Shown piece after piece: positions 17,184 through 26,690 of a stretch of DNA of 64,000 nt; the first letter of the stretch is position 1; each line of letters begins with the position of its first letter. This stretch comes from Gordonia sp049847105 (lineage in GTDB: Bacteria; Actinomycetota; Actinomycetes; Mycobacteriales; Mycobacteriaceae). The position numbers and the translations under genes are program-made. The notes below the pieces were generated by a model, which did no database searches, had not been told where the DNA came from, and was given only the letters and a program-made list of their open reading frames with translations. Location: NCBI RefSeq assembly GCF_049847105.1, contig NZ_JBNCNS010000004.1, positions 372,001 to 436,000 on the forward strand, read 5' to 3'.

Positions 17184-19938
17184 CCGCCGGGTGATCAGGT
17201 TCCTCGCGCCTCTCCGTCGATTCGCCCGGATCTCCGCCGCGATCTTCGCGGTCCTGACGATCGCGCTCCTGTCCGCGACTCCGGCAGCCGCCGCACCGGA
17301 TGCCTCGGCCACCTCGAACGGCGAGATCCCGGACGACTTCCTGCGGCTGTCGATCGACACCATCACGCCGTCGCTCGTCACCAGCAGTGGCGGTTCGGTG
17401 GTGACCGTGTCGGGGCACCTCCAGAACATCGGTGACCGTCAGCTGCACAACCTGTCGGTGCGACTCGAACGCGGCGATCCCGTCGCGGACGCTGCGGGAC
17501 TCCGCAGCAGCCTTGCCGTCACCCCGGTCCCGGTGAGCGCCGCGACCCCGTTCCGGTCCATCTCCCATGACGACCTCTCGCCGGGTCGGTCGATCCCGTT
17601 CACCATCACGGCCCCGCTGTCGGGCAACGGCGGCCTCGACATCGGCCGCACCGGGGTGTTCCCGCTGCAGGTGAACGTGAACGGGCTCCCCGACTACGGG
17701 AATCCGGCCAAGCTCGCGCAGTCGCGCACCCTCCTGCCCGTGCTGTCCCTGCCACCCGATCGGGGTCGGGCGGCCGGGTACGTCGATTCGACTTCCGCCG
17801 CGGAGCAGCCCGAACCGCGTGACACCGACCTCGGCGCGGACGGATCGATCTCGGCCAACCTGTCGAGCCCGGCGCGGTTCACGATGCTCTGGCCGCTGGC
17901 GGCGCCGCCTCAGCTCACCCCGGGCGTGCTCGGCGGACAGACCGAGCAGGTCCGTCTGGTGGGCGACGACCTGGCCCGATCCCTCGAGCCCGGCGGCCGG
18001 CTCAACGTGCTCCTCGCCGCGGCCCGGTCGGTGGCTGGCGAGACCGAGTCCGCCGAGAACGATTCGGCCGCCTCCGGATCCGAGGCCGTCACGAGCGGAA
18101 ACGGGGCGTCGAAATCCGCCGCGTCGGCCGCGCCGCCGTCCGGCGACGACAATTCCTCTGATACCAACTCCGGCGACACCGGCGACTCGGCAGATCGGAA
18201 ACCGTCCAAACTCGAACAGAGCATGTGCCTGGCCGTCGATCCGGACCTCCTGGTGACGGTCCGGTCGATGTCGCTCGGATACGAGGTGTCGAGCGATCCG
18301 ATGGACCCGACATCGTCGACCACCACGGGCTCCGGGCAGGCGGCCGCCGTGCAGTGGCTGACCGAGCTGCGTCAGCTCGCGGGGCAGATGTGTGTGGTGG
18401 CGTTGCCGTTCGCGCAGTCCGATCTGACGTCCCTGGCTCGCATCGGCAACACCGGACTCACCACGGACGCCCTCTCGACGCCACCCGACGTCGTCGATGC
18501 CATCCTCGGTGTGCGCAGCGTGCGGGGCATCACCATTCCGGCGCTCGGGGCGCTCGACTCGACCGGCGCACGCGTGTTGAAGTCGGCATCCGTGGGCAAG
18601 GCCGTCACGTCGACGAGCAGCGTGGCGACCGCCCGCCCCGGTGCCACCGGCCAGTATCGGGTCGGCGACCTGCGGGTCCAGTCCACCGATGCGCCGATCT
18701 CGGCATCCCTGGCCGGCCTCGGCTCCGCCCCGTCGACGACCCCGCTGACACCGCCCGACCAAGAAGTGTCGTTTACCGGGGAGTCGGCCGCGGGCAGGCG
18801 ACAGGCCGCGGTCGCAGCGCTGGCGTATCAGTCGATCGCCGCGCCCGAACCCGCCGCGCGCGGGCGGGCGCAGCCCCGACTACCCGCCGCCGGGCGCAGC
18901 GCCTTCGTGATGCCGCCCACCTACTGGGCGCCGTCCACCGACGACACCAACGCGTTGTTCACCACCGCGACCCTCCTGCTGGAATCCGGCGCGGCCTCAC
19001 CCACCTCGCTCAGCGACGTCGTCGGCGGACTCGACCGTGCCGAATCGACCGCGCGGCTCGTCAGACCACCCGGCGTCGCGTCGCTCGCATCACTGGGTGT
19101 GGCGGTGTCCGACCAGACCGCGACGACGATGCGCGACAACGCCGAGTTGTCGTACCAGTTGCAGGCTTCCCTGATGCAGTCCGCCGACGTCGCCGCCACA
19201 CCCGAGCGATACATGGCGCCGCTCCGGGAAGACCTGTTGCGCGCCATCCGGACCCCCGACCGGGCCGCCGCCGCCGAGCGGGCCGACATCCGTGCCCAGC
19301 GTGCGGCCCGCGTCACCGCATCCGGCGGCACCCTGCAGCGGATGCGCAACGCCGTGACCATCCTCGACCCCGGTGGGAGGTACACGCTCGCGTCCGAACG
19401 CAGTCCCCTGCTGCTGGTGGTCCGCAACGAGCTGTCGTTGCCGATCCGGGTGCGCATGAACGTCACGGCGCCGAAGGAACTCGACGTCGGCGACATCGGC
19501 GTCATCGAGATCCCCGCCCGCGGCACCCGCCAGATCCAGCTGCCCACCCGCGCGGAGAGCTCCGAGGCCATCACCGTCACCATCGGCATGTCCACCTCGA
19601 GCGGTGTCTCCCTCGGCTCGCCCATCCGGCTGTCGGTGCACGCCAACGCCTATGGAAAGCCACTGTTCTGGATCACCATCGCGGCCGGTGCCGCGCTCGT
19701 GCTGCTGACCGCGCGCCGTCTCTGGCACCGATTCCGCGGCGAACCCGACCCTGCCGACGATGACCGTCCGGACCCCGATGAGCACGAACGATTGCTTGCC
19801 GGCACCACCTATCAGGAGCGTCGCCGTACCCTGCATCAAGAGATGCTGCACTCAGAGACAGACCCGGAGACCGACCCCGAGACAGAGGATGAGGCACCGC
19901 CCGCGACGACGGGCATGACCGACCGAGACACACCATGA
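17176..19938 (+). CDS. DUF6049-type secreted/membrane protein (Rv3909-like)
   Basis: About 920 residues. A signal peptide (basic RRFAR, then IFAVLTIALLSATPAAAAP) begins the protein. A long extracytoplasmic part starts with an Ig-like domain (VVTVSGHLQNIGDRQLHNL), and a single C-terminal membrane helix (PLFWITIAAGAALVLLTARRL) is followed by an acidic cytoplasmic tail. This is the Rv3909 position upstream of murJ, a conserved mycobacterial gene of unknown activity presumed to act in cell-envelope biogenesis. A Gly/Ser/Asp-rich low-complexity insert lies at about 295-345. ATG 17176 overlaps the NUDIX stop; the next gene overlaps its stop as ATGA, so the three are a tight operon. Confidence 0.85.
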   Translation: MPDRRVIRFLAPLRRFARISAAIFAVLTIALLSATPAAAAPDASATSNGEIPDDFLRLSIDTITPSLVTSSGGSVVTVSGHLQNIGDRQLHNLSVRLERGDPVADAAGLRSSLAVTPVPVSAATPFRSISHDDLSPGRSIPFTITAPLSGNGGLDIGRTGVFPLQVNVNGLPDYGNPAKLAQSRTLLPVLSLPPDRGRAAGYVDSTSAAEQPEPRDTDLGADGSISANLSSPARFTMLWPLAAPPQLTPGVLGGQTEQVRLVGDDLARSLEPGGRLNVLLAAARSVAGETESAENDSAASGSEAVTSGNGASKSAASAAPPSGDDNSSDTNSGDTGDSADRKPSKLEQSMCLAVDPDLLVTVRSMSLGYEVSSDPMDPTSSTTTGSGQAAAVQWLTELRQLAGQMCVVALPFAQSDLTSLARIGNTGLTTDALSTPPDVVDAILGVRSVRGITIPALGALDSTGARVLKSASVGKAVTSTSSVATARPGATGQYRVGDLRVQSTDAPISASLAGLGSAPSTTPLTPPDQEVSFTGESAAGRRQAAVAALAYQSIAAPEPAARGRAQPRLPAAGRSAFVMPPTYWAPSTDDTNALFTTATLLLESGAASPTSLSDVVGGLDRAESTARLVRPPGVASLASLGVAVSDQTATTMRDNAELSYQLQASLMQSADVAATPERYMAPLREDLLRAIRTPDRAAAAERADIRAQRAARVTASGGTLQRMRNAVTILDPGGRYTLASERSPLLLVVRNELSLPIRVRMNVTAPKELDVGDIGVIEIPARGTRQIQLPTRAESSEAITVTIGMSTSSGVSLGSPIRLSVHANAYGKPLFWITIAAGAALVLLTARRLWHRFRGEPDPADDDRPDPDEHERLLAGTTYQERRRTLHQEMLHSETDPETDPETEDEAPPATTGMTDRDTP

Positions 19939-22900
19939 CCGACCAAGGACCACGCGAACCGCGCCGCGCGTCGCCCCGCCGGATACCTCCCCGTGGGGCC
20001 GCGCAGCGACCTCCCGCCGCCGGCCCGCCGCCGATGACGGGCCCGGTGGCCGATCAGCCACCCATCGCGGGCCGGCCCCCTGCCTCGCCCCCGTCCGGTC
20101 CGCCCCCGTCGGGTCCGCCCCCGTCCGGTCCACCGGCATCCGGTCCGCCCCCATCCGGTCCCCGCCCTCCGGCACCGCGGACCGCCCCGGCCCGGCCTGC
20201 GCCGGCCGGGCAGTCGGCGCCGCCGCCGCCGCGGTTCATCCCGTCTCGGCCCCCGGCCGACACGCTCACCGACACCGGCGAGCGTCCCGCACGTGACACC
20301 GGCCCCGGCACGGCCGCCACCACCGGGCTCTCACGCGATTCCGACTCGAGCATCCTCAAGACCAGCGGATCCATCGCTCTGGCCACCCTCACCAGTCGCA
20401 TCACCGGCTTCATCCGTACGGTCCTCGTGCTGGCGATGCTCGGACCGGCCATCGCGTCGGCATTCCAGGCCGCCTATGTGCTGCCGAACATGATCGCCGA
20501 AGTCGTCCTCGGTGCCGTGCTCACCGCGATCGTGATCCCGGTGCTGGTCCGTGCCGAGGCCGAGGATGCCGACGGCGGCCGCGGGTTCATCAACCGCATC
20601 TTCACCCTGACGCTGGTCACCCTCGGGACGGCCACGGTCATCGCCCTGATCGCCGCACCACTCCTGACCTTCCTGAACGTCGGCGACGGTGACGTCAACC
20701 GGCCGCTGACCACCGCCCTGGCCTACCTGCTCCTTCCGGAGATCCTGTTCTACGGCCTGTCCGCGCTGTTCATCGCGATCCTGAACATGAAGGGGTTCTT
20801 CAAACCCGGTGCCTGGGCCCCGGTGATGAACAACGTCGTCCAGATCGCCACGCTGGTGCTGTACGCCCTGATGCCCGGCGAGATCACGCTCAACCCCGTC
20901 CGGATGTCGGATCCGCAGCTCCTGGTGCTCGGCATCGGCACCACGCTCGGTGTGGTGGTCCAGGCGTCGGTCCTGGTGCCGTGGCTCAAGCGGGCAGGGG
21001 TGCGTCTACAGCTCCAGTGGGGACTCGACGCGCGCCTGCGCACCTTCGGCACCATGGCCCTGGCGATCGTGCTCTACGTGGCGATCCTGCAGGTCGGGCT
21101 GGTCATCACCTACCGCATCGCCGCACACGCCGACGCATCGGGTATCAGCGTCTACGCTACCCACTGGCAGCTGCTGCAACTCCCCTACGGCGTGCTGGGC
21201 GTGACGATCCTGACCGCGATCATGCCCAGGTTGTCGCGCAACGCCGCCGCCGACGACGATCGTGCCGTCGTGGACGACCTGTCCCTGGCCACCCGGCTGA
21301 CCATGGTCGCACTGGTGCCCGTGGTCGCCTACATGACCTTCTTCGGCCCGGCCATCGGCATCGCCGTGTTCAACTTCGGCAAGTTCGACGCCGACACCGC
21401 CTCCCAGCTCGGCTCGGTTCTGGCGTGGGGCGCTTTCACCCTGATCCCCTACTCGATGACGCTGGTCCAGCTGCGCGTGTTCTATGCGCGCCAGGATGCC
21501 TGGACGCCGACCGTGATGGTGCTCGGCATCACGGTCGTCAAGGTGGCCGCCTCCTATCTCGGGCCGGTGCTGTTCTCCGATCCCGAGTTGGTGGTGCGCT
21601 GGCTCGCACTCTCGAACGGACTGGGATACCTGGTCGGTGCCATCGTCGGTCACTATCTGCTGCGCAACCGCCTCAACAACGCCCGGCTGACCGACGTGTA
21701 CCGCACGACGGTCATCACACTCGGTGTCTCGATCGGCATCGCGGCCGTCGTCTGGGTGATCGCCAACCTGTCGGGGCTGCACCATCTCGCCACCGAGGTC
21801 GGCAAGTTCGGTTCGCTCGTCTACCTGCTCGTGACCGCGGTCGTTGTCCTCGGCGTGACCTACGCCGGACTTGCCGCGGCCAAGGTTCCCGACGTCGTTT
21901 CGATCGGAATGTCGGTGCGGCGCATGCTGGGTCGTTTCATTCCGGCCCTGGCACCACCGCCGAGTTCGGTAACAGAATCGGCACCGACGATCACGGTTCA
22001 GTTTCCGCGGATCACTCCGGACGAGTCGCTCCCGTACTCTGGTCAAGTACAGGTGCTCCGACGATTCGACCGGGGCACCGCCACCTGGCAGTCGTACTCG
22101 GTTCACAGCGGTGGAGCCGCACGCCTTCGTGATGGCGGCGAGATGCGGGTCCATTCGCCCCGCGATATGCGCTACCGCAGGAGAGGAGCTCGGCGCTTGA
22201 GTGACAACGAGATCGGTACCACACAGGACACCGAGATCATCCCCGACGCCCCCGCCTCCGACGGCAGCTCGGTGACCGTCGACGAGAAGCCGGAGCGACC
22301 ACGCGAGGTCGAGAAGTCGGCTGAATCGGACCGGCCGGGCCCGGATTCCCCGGACTCCGGTGACGCAGCGCCGGCAGGGTCCACGCCGAAGGACGAGAAG
22401 TCCTCCGACACAGACAAATCCGACAATGCCACGGTTCCCGTCAAACGGCCCAGACCGCGCGGCCCCCGCTTGGTGCCCGGTGCCGCCGTCGCCGGCGGCC
22501 GCTATCGTCTCCTCGATCACCACGGCGGTTCCCGTGGTCTGCAGTTCTGGCGGGCGCTCGACATCAACCTCGACCGAGAGGTCGCGCTGACCTTCGTCGA
22601 CGCCGAGCAACTCACACCTCCGCCGGAGCGCGGTGAGTCGGCCAAGGTGACCGACGAGGGTCCGCAGGCCGTGTTGTCGCGGACATTGCGGCTCGGGCAG
22701 ATCTCGTCGTCCGGTGTCGCACGGGTGCTCGACGTGGTGCGTGGCTCGTCCGGCGGCATCGTCGTCAGCGAATGGGTTCCGGGGTCGTCGCTGACCGAGG
22801 TCGCACAGTCCGGCCCGTCCCCGATCGGCGCTGCGCGCGCCGTCCGGGCGCTCGCCGCCGCCGCGGAGGCCACCCACCGATCCGGCGGAACGCTGTCCAT

Positions 22901-24011
22901 CGATCATCCGGACCGCATCCGCATCAGCACCGACGGAAATGCGGTGCTGGCGTTCCCGGGCACACTCACGCCGGACGACAAGTCCTCCGACGTGCGCGGA
23001 TTGGGCGCGGTGCTCTACGCACTGCTCCTCGCCCGGTGGCCGCTCGACAGTGAGACCGGGTCGACCCTGGTGACCACCGACGACACCACCGAACCGGTCG
23101 GCGGGCTGCCGATCGCCGCGCCCGGCAAGGACGGATCGCCGATCGAACCGCGCGAGGCGCGGCCGGAGACCCCGTTCGAGATCTCCGCCGTCGCGGCCCG
23201 TGCCCTCGACGGCAGTCGCGGCATCCGGACTGCGGGCACCGTCCAGCACGTCCTCGACCAGGCCACCGTTCTCGACCTCAACACCGACATGCTGCCGGCC
23301 ATCGACGTCGACGCGGCGCCGGTCGCGATGGGATCGAAGTCTGATCGCGCCTCCGGCGCCGGCGAGGGCGAGAAACCCGGCCGCCGTAACGTCGCACTGC
23401 TCGTGGGCGCCGGATTGCTGACCCTGTTCATCGTGCTCGCGCTGGTGGTGTGGGCGACCAATCTCTTCGGATCCGACGACGGATCGACCGACATCGACTC
23501 GATCCTGACCACCACGTCGGCGCCACCCTCGCCGAGTGCTGCCGCTCCCGCTGCGCCCGCCCCGGCCGCGGCGGGGCCCATCGCACTCCGGAATGTGTCG
23601 TTGGTGGACTTCTCGGGTCAGCCGCCGGACAACGCGTCGAACCTACCGAACGTGATCAGCGGTGCTGCCCCGCCGTGGCAGACCGACAGTTACCGCGGGT
23701 CTGCCGACTTCGGCGGACTCAAGCAGGGGCTGGGGTTGATGTTCGATCTCGGCGGCCCCCACGCGGTGAAGTCGGTGACGATCACGACTCCGACGCCGGG
23801 GTTCAACGTCTCGATGCGTACCTCCCCCACTGCCCAGCCGACCCTCGCACAGACCACCGAGGTGGCGACCGGGCCGGTCTCCCAACCGACCACCACCATC
23901 ACGATCCCCAACCCGCAACAGAGCCCGTACCTGATGGTGTGGCTCACCTCGTTGCCTCCGGGGGCCGGCGGCTTCCAGGCCAAGATCGGCAAGGTCGAGA
24001 TGGCCGGCTGA
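19935..24011 (+). CDS. murJ: MurJ (MviN) lipid II flippase fused to pseudokinase and extracellular ligand-binding domain
   Basis: The 1358-residue protein is the Rv3910-type fusion. Residues 1-130 are a Pro/Gly-rich disordered head. The MurJ core of about 14 helices spans about 150-650 (SRITGFIRTVLVLAMLG at its start). A cytoplasmic pseudokinase at about 840-1100 (VAGGRYRLLDHHGGSRGLQFW) lacks recognisable HRD and DFG residues. One helix follows near 1150 (VALLVGAGLLTLFIVLALVV), then an extracellular discoidin-like domain to the end. MurJ moves lipid II across the membrane; in mycobacteria the pseudokinase is phosphorylated by PknB and bound by FhaA. The start overlaps the upstream stop as ATGA. 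Confidence 0.95.
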   Translation: MTDQGPREPRRASPRRIPPRGAAQRPPAAGPPPMTGPVADQPPIAGRPPASPPSGPPPSGPPPSGPPASGPPPSGPRPPAPRTAPARPAPAGQSAPPPPRFIPSRPPADTLTDTGERPARDTGPGTAATTGLSRDSDSSILKTSGSIALATLTSRITGFIRTVLVLAMLGPAIASAFQAAYVLPNMIAEVVLGAVLTAIVIPVLVRAEAEDADGGRGFINRIFTLTLVTLGTATVIALIAAPLLTFLNVGDGDVNRPLTTALAYLLLPEILFYGLSALFIAILNMKGFFKPGAWAPVMNNVVQIATLVLYALMPGEITLNPVRMSDPQLLVLGIGTTLGVVVQASVLVPWLKRAGVRLQLQWGLDARLRTFGTMALAIVLYVAILQVGLVITYRIAAHADASGISVYATHWQLLQLPYGVLGVTILTAIMPRLSRNAAADDDRAVVDDLSLATRLTMVALVPVVAYMTFFGPAIGIAVFNFGKFDADTASQLGSVLAWGAFTLIPYSMTLVQLRVFYARQDAWTPTVMVLGITVVKVAASYLGPVLFSDPELVVRWLALSNGLGYLVGAIVGHYLLRNRLNNARLTDVYRTTVITLGVSIGIAAVVWVIANLSGLHHLATEVGKFGSLVYLLVTAVVVLGVTYAGLAAAKVPDVVSIGMSVRRMLGRFIPALAPPPSSVTESAPTITVQFPRITPDESLPYSGQVQVLRRFDRGTATWQSYSVHSGGAARLRDGGEMRVHSPRDMRYRRRGARRLSDNEIGTTQDTEIIPDAPASDGSSVTVDEKPERPREVEKSAESDRPGPDSPDSGDAAPAGSTPKDEKSSDTDKSDNATVPVKRPRPRGPRLVPGAAVAGGRYRLLDHHGGSRGLQFWRALDINLDREVALTFVDAEQLTPPPERGESAKVTDEGPQAVLSRTLRLGQISSSGVARVLDVVRGSSGGIVVSEWVPGSSLTEVAQSGPSPIGAARAVRALAAAAEATHRSGGTLSIDHPDRIRISTDGNAVLAFPGTLTPDDKSSDVRGLGAVLYALLLARWPLDSETGSTLVTTDDTTEPVGGLPIAAPGKDGSPIEPREARPETPFEISAVAARALDGSRGIRTAGTVQHVLDQATVLDLNTDMLPAIDVDAAPVAMGSKSDRASGAGEGEKPGRRNVALLVGAGLLTLFIVLALVVWATNLFGSDDGSTDIDSILTTTSAPPSPSAAAPAAPAPAAAGPIALRNVSLVDFSGQPPDNASNLPNVISGAAPPWQTDSYRGSADFGGLKQGLGLMFDLGGPHAVKSVTITTPTPGFNVSMRTSPTAQPTLAQTTEVATGPVSQPTTTITIPNPQQSPYLMVWLTSLPPGAGGFQAKIGKVEMAG

Positions 24012-24089
24012 CGGAGTCGTCACCTACCTCGGCTCCGACGGCTTCGCAGCGCCGACCACACGGTCACCACGCTCCGCGCCTGACATTGC

Positions 24090-25046
24090 TCACCGAACTG
24101 CTTGCCCGGCTGAACGAGCGGCGCCCTCTCGACGATCGATGATCTCCGGCTGCCGATCCGGCCGCCAGCCGGGCGGACCGAAGACGTAGGCCAGTCGCGC
24201 ACGCAGGCCGGTGGCCCCACGCACGTCCCGCGCGATCGCGCCGTATTCGTGGGTCTGCAACCGCCAGATGTTGTAGGTGTCAATCGGTTTGGTCAATCCA
24301 TAGGTGGGTCGGTAGGTCTCGGGCCGGAAGGTTCGGAACATCCGGTCCCAGATGATGAAGGTCCCGCCGTAGTTGCGGTCCAGGTAGTCGGCGTTGCTGC
24401 CGTGGTGTACCCGATGGTGGGACGGCGTGTTGAACACGAACTCCGCAGGCGCCCAAAGCCTTCCGATGTGTTCGGTGTGAATCCAGAACTGGTAGACCAG
24501 ATTCAGTGAGTAGACCGCGAGCACCAGGGCGGGTGGCACGCCCAGGAAGGGGAGCGGCAGCCACATGATGATGCCTGCACTGTTGTTCCATTTCTGGCGC
24601 AGCGCGGTGGTGAAATTGAAGTACTCGCTGGAGTGATGGGCCTGATGGGTGGCCCAGACCAGTCGGACGCGATGGGCGATCCGGTGCTCCCAGTAGAAGA
24701 GGAAGTCCAACCCGACGAAGGCGATCAGCCAGGTGTACCAGGCGGTCGCCGGGAGCCGCCACGGTGCGAGGTAGGCGAAGACCGCCGAATACGCGAGCAG
24801 CGCCAGTACCTTCCATCCCGCACTTGTGGCGATCGAGACGAGACCCATCAGGAGGCTGGCCCGCGAATCCCGCGCGTTGTACGAACCGCGCGGCGCCGCA
24901 ACGCCCGTGCCGTGTTGAGACGGACGGTCGGTCTCGGTGTGCTCGAGCTTCCAGGCCGCCACCCATTCGAGGACCACCATGAGGACGAAGAACGGGATCG
25001 CGAGCACGGTCGGCTCGCGCATCGCCTGCGGTAGGAAGTCGAACAT
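24090..25046 (-). CDS. Sterol desaturase/fatty acid hydroxylase-type membrane di-iron enzyme
   Basis: A 318-residue integral membrane protein with the histidine clusters of the fatty acid hydroxylase superfamily: HRIAH, HQAHHSS, HTEHIG and HHRVHH. These ligate a di-iron centre. The cluster pattern and the late GGTFIIWDRMFRTF resemble actinobacterial sterol desaturase family proteins; the substrate is unknown. ATG 25046 is preceded by AGGAG. It is divergent from a TetR gene across a region with two palindromic operators, so it is very likely repressed by that TetR. This pair interrupts the murJ-sigM order seen in mycobacteria. Confidence 0.85.
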   Translation of the reverse strand: MFDFLPQAMREPTVLAIPFFVLMVVLEWVAAWKLEHTETDRPSQHGTGVAAPRGSYNARDSRASLLMGLVSIATSAGWKVLALLAYSAVFAYLAPWRLPATAWYTWLIAFVGLDFLFYWEHRIAHRVRLVWATHQAHHSSEYFNFTTALRQKWNNSAGIIMWLPLPFLGVPPALVLAVYSLNLVYQFWIHTEHIGRLWAPAEFVFNTPSHHRVHHGSNADYLDRNYGGTFIIWDRMFRTFRPETYRPTYGLTKPIDTYNIWRLQTHEYGAIARDVRGATGLRARLAYVFGPPGWRPDRQPEIIDRREGAARSAGQAVR

Positions 25047-25072
25047 CGATTCTCCTGCTGGTCCGTCAGGTG

Positions 25073-25125
25073 ATCTGACACGTCAACATGTCAGATAGTA
25101 GTTCTGACACGATAGCGTGTCAGAT
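25073..25125. promoter_or_regulatory. Two TetR-type operators between desaturase and tetR genes
   Basis: Two 24-bp inverted repeats of the same design lie here. The first (25073-25096) has arms ATCTGACA and TGTCAGAT around an 8-bp spacer. The second (25102-25125) has arms CTGACACG and CGTGTCAG around ATAG. Their centres are 29 bp apart, close to three helical turns, so two repressor dimers could bind on the same face. They sit between both start codons. Confidence 0.75.
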
Positions 25126-25179
25126 AGAGTCGTGTAAAGAGATTCGCAGCTGTGACCACCGACGATGACGAGGAGTCCG

Positions 25180-25875
25180 ATGAGCGCCCCCGAGGGACGT
25201 CGCTACGGCGGTGCCGACGCCGACGAACGGCGCGCCCGGCGACGGGTCGAGCTGATCGCCGCCGGATTGGATCTGTTCGGCTCCGACGGTTATGCGAACA
25301 CCTCGGTGAAGCGGGTGTGTGAACACGCCGGTCTCACGCAGCGCTACTTCTACGAGTCGTTCAGCGACCGGCCCGCACTGCTGGCCGCGGTCTACGGAGA
25401 TTGTGTGGAGTTCGCCCGGGCCGCGACCGTCGCCGCCGCAGCCGGTTTCGTCGCCGATGGTGGGGGAGTGGGCGCGGTCGGTGTCGCAGCTCCCGACGCG
25501 CCCGACGTCGCACGGGCGGCGTTGACCGCATTCGTCCGGTGCCTGGCCGACGACGCCCGTCGGGCGCGGGTGATGCTCGTCGAGGTCGTCGGGGTCAATC
25601 CCGATCTGGAACGCTTGCGGCTCAACGCGATCCACGGGTGGGCCGATCTGATCCTGACGTTGGCGCTGGGGGAGCAGACGGCCGATCGCACGCAGCGCCT
25701 GGCCGCCATCGGACTGGTCGGCGCGGTCACGCAGCTCCTGGTCGATTGGTACACCAGTGCCAACGGGGAGTTCGCCGCGCCGGCCGACGCCGGTCCGGAC
25801 CTGTTCGACCTCGACGCGATCCTCGATGTGAGCGTAGAACTGTTCATCGCCGCGTACGAGAGCCTGCTGGGCTGA
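25180..25875 (+). CDS. TetR family regulator
   Basis: About 231 residues: the N-terminal HTH (YANTSVKRVCEHAGLTQRYFYESFSDR) is a textbook TetR recognition region, with a helical ligand domain after it. The ATG at 25180 has GAGGAG at good spacing; an in-frame ATG at 25165 lacks one. It is divergent from the desaturase gene and flanks the paired palindromes, so it is the probable repressor of both. It lies upstream of sigM but is separated from it by a tandem repeat and is probably not part of the sigM transcript. Confidence 0.85.
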   Translation: MSAPEGRRYGGADADERRARRRVELIAAGLDLFGSDGYANTSVKRVCEHAGLTQRYFYESFSDRPALLAAVYGDCVEFARAATVAAAAGFVADGGGVGAVGVAAPDAPDVARAALTAFVRCLADDARRARVMLVEVVGVNPDLERLRLNAIHGWADLILTLALGEQTADRTQRLAAIGLVGAVTQLLVDWYTSANGEFAAPADAGPDLFDLDAILDVSVELFIAAYESLLG

Positions 25876-25887
25876 CCGCCTGCCCCG

Positions 25888-25992
25888 CCGACGGCAACCG
25901 GTTTTCCACCGACGGCAACCAGCTTTTCGCCGACAGCAACCGGTTTTCCGCCGACGGCAACCGGCATTCCACCGAGAGCAACCAGCTATTCG
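25888..25992. repeat. 21-bp tandem repeat, five copies
   Basis: Five end-to-end 21-bp units with consensus close to CCGACGGCAACCGGTTTTCC plus one base. Units 1, 3 and 4 resemble each other (CAACCGG) and units 2 and 5 resemble each other (CAACCAG). The array lies in the gap between the tetR stop and sigM. The 21-bp period keeps reading frames open on both strands, which is a by-product and not evidence of a gene. Confidence 0.9.
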
Positions 25993-26111
25993 CCGACTGT
26001 GCACCACCGCGAATCATCCACTCGTCCACAACCTCTCCGATGTCCCCAGAACTGTGGACAACGTGCAGGTCAGTGCGCCGACGACGGTTGGTGTCCACTA
26101 ACCTTCTCGGC

Positions 26112-26672
26112 ATGACTCGGGGGAGCGTCGACGCGCGCAGCGACGAAACTCTGCTCCGCGCCCATGTCGCCGGTGAGCCCGACGCCTTCGCGACTCTGAT
26201 CGAACGGCACCACACGTATCTGTGGTCGCTGGCCTGCCGCACGAGCAACAACCCCGAGGATGCTGCCGACGCCTTACAGGACGCCCTGCTCAACGCGCAC
26301 CGGATGGCATCGCGATTCCGTTCCGACGCCAAGGTGACGAGCTGGCTGCATCGGATCGTGGTGAACGCCTGCCTCGACCGCATCCGCCGTAATCGTGTGC
26401 GCCGGACGGTACCGATCCCGGAGTACGACCTCCTGCTCCTCGCCGACGACCACGACCAGATGGCTGCTGTCGACCTCTCGATCTCCATCGGCAGGGCTCT
26501 CGACACCCTGCCGCCGGACCAGCGGGCGGCGGTCATCGCGGTGGACGTGGAGGGCTACTCGGTCAGTGAGGCCGCCGAGCGGCTCGGTGTGCCGGTCGGA
26601 ACCATCAAGAGCCGTTGCTCGCGTGGCCGGCTCCGACTCGCACAGGCTCTCGGTCATCTCCGAGAGTGCTGA
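26112..26672 (+). CDS. sigM: ECF sigma factor SigM
   Basis: The 186-residue protein has sigma region 2 (AFATLIERHHTYLWSLACRTSNNPEDAADALQDALL) and region 4 (LPPDQRAAVIAVDVEGYSVSEAAERLGVPVGTIKSRCSRGR). It sits where sigM (Rv3911) lies in mycobacteria, after murJ. ECF factors direct RNA polymerase to stress promoters and are held by a membrane anti-sigma factor. ATG 26112 is chosen, and a GTG at 26091 is possible. The expected anti-sigma gene is not adjacent; it is 3.4 kb downstream beyond an inverted insert. A second, similar sigma gene converges on it 18 bp away. Confidence 0.88.
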   Translation: MTRGSVDARSDETLLRAHVAGEPDAFATLIERHHTYLWSLACRTSNNPEDAADALQDALLNAHRMASRFRSDAKVTSWLHRIVVNACLDRIRRNRVRRTVPIPEYDLLLLADDHDQMAAVDLSISIGRALDTLPPDQRAAVIAVDVEGYSVSEAAERLGVPVGTIKSRCSRGRLRLAQALGHLREC

Positions 26673-26690
26673 CGACGTCGGATCGGCTCG

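Noticed and set aside
25888..25992. CRISPR array
   Set aside because: The 21-bp units are contiguous with no spacers and no cas genes.
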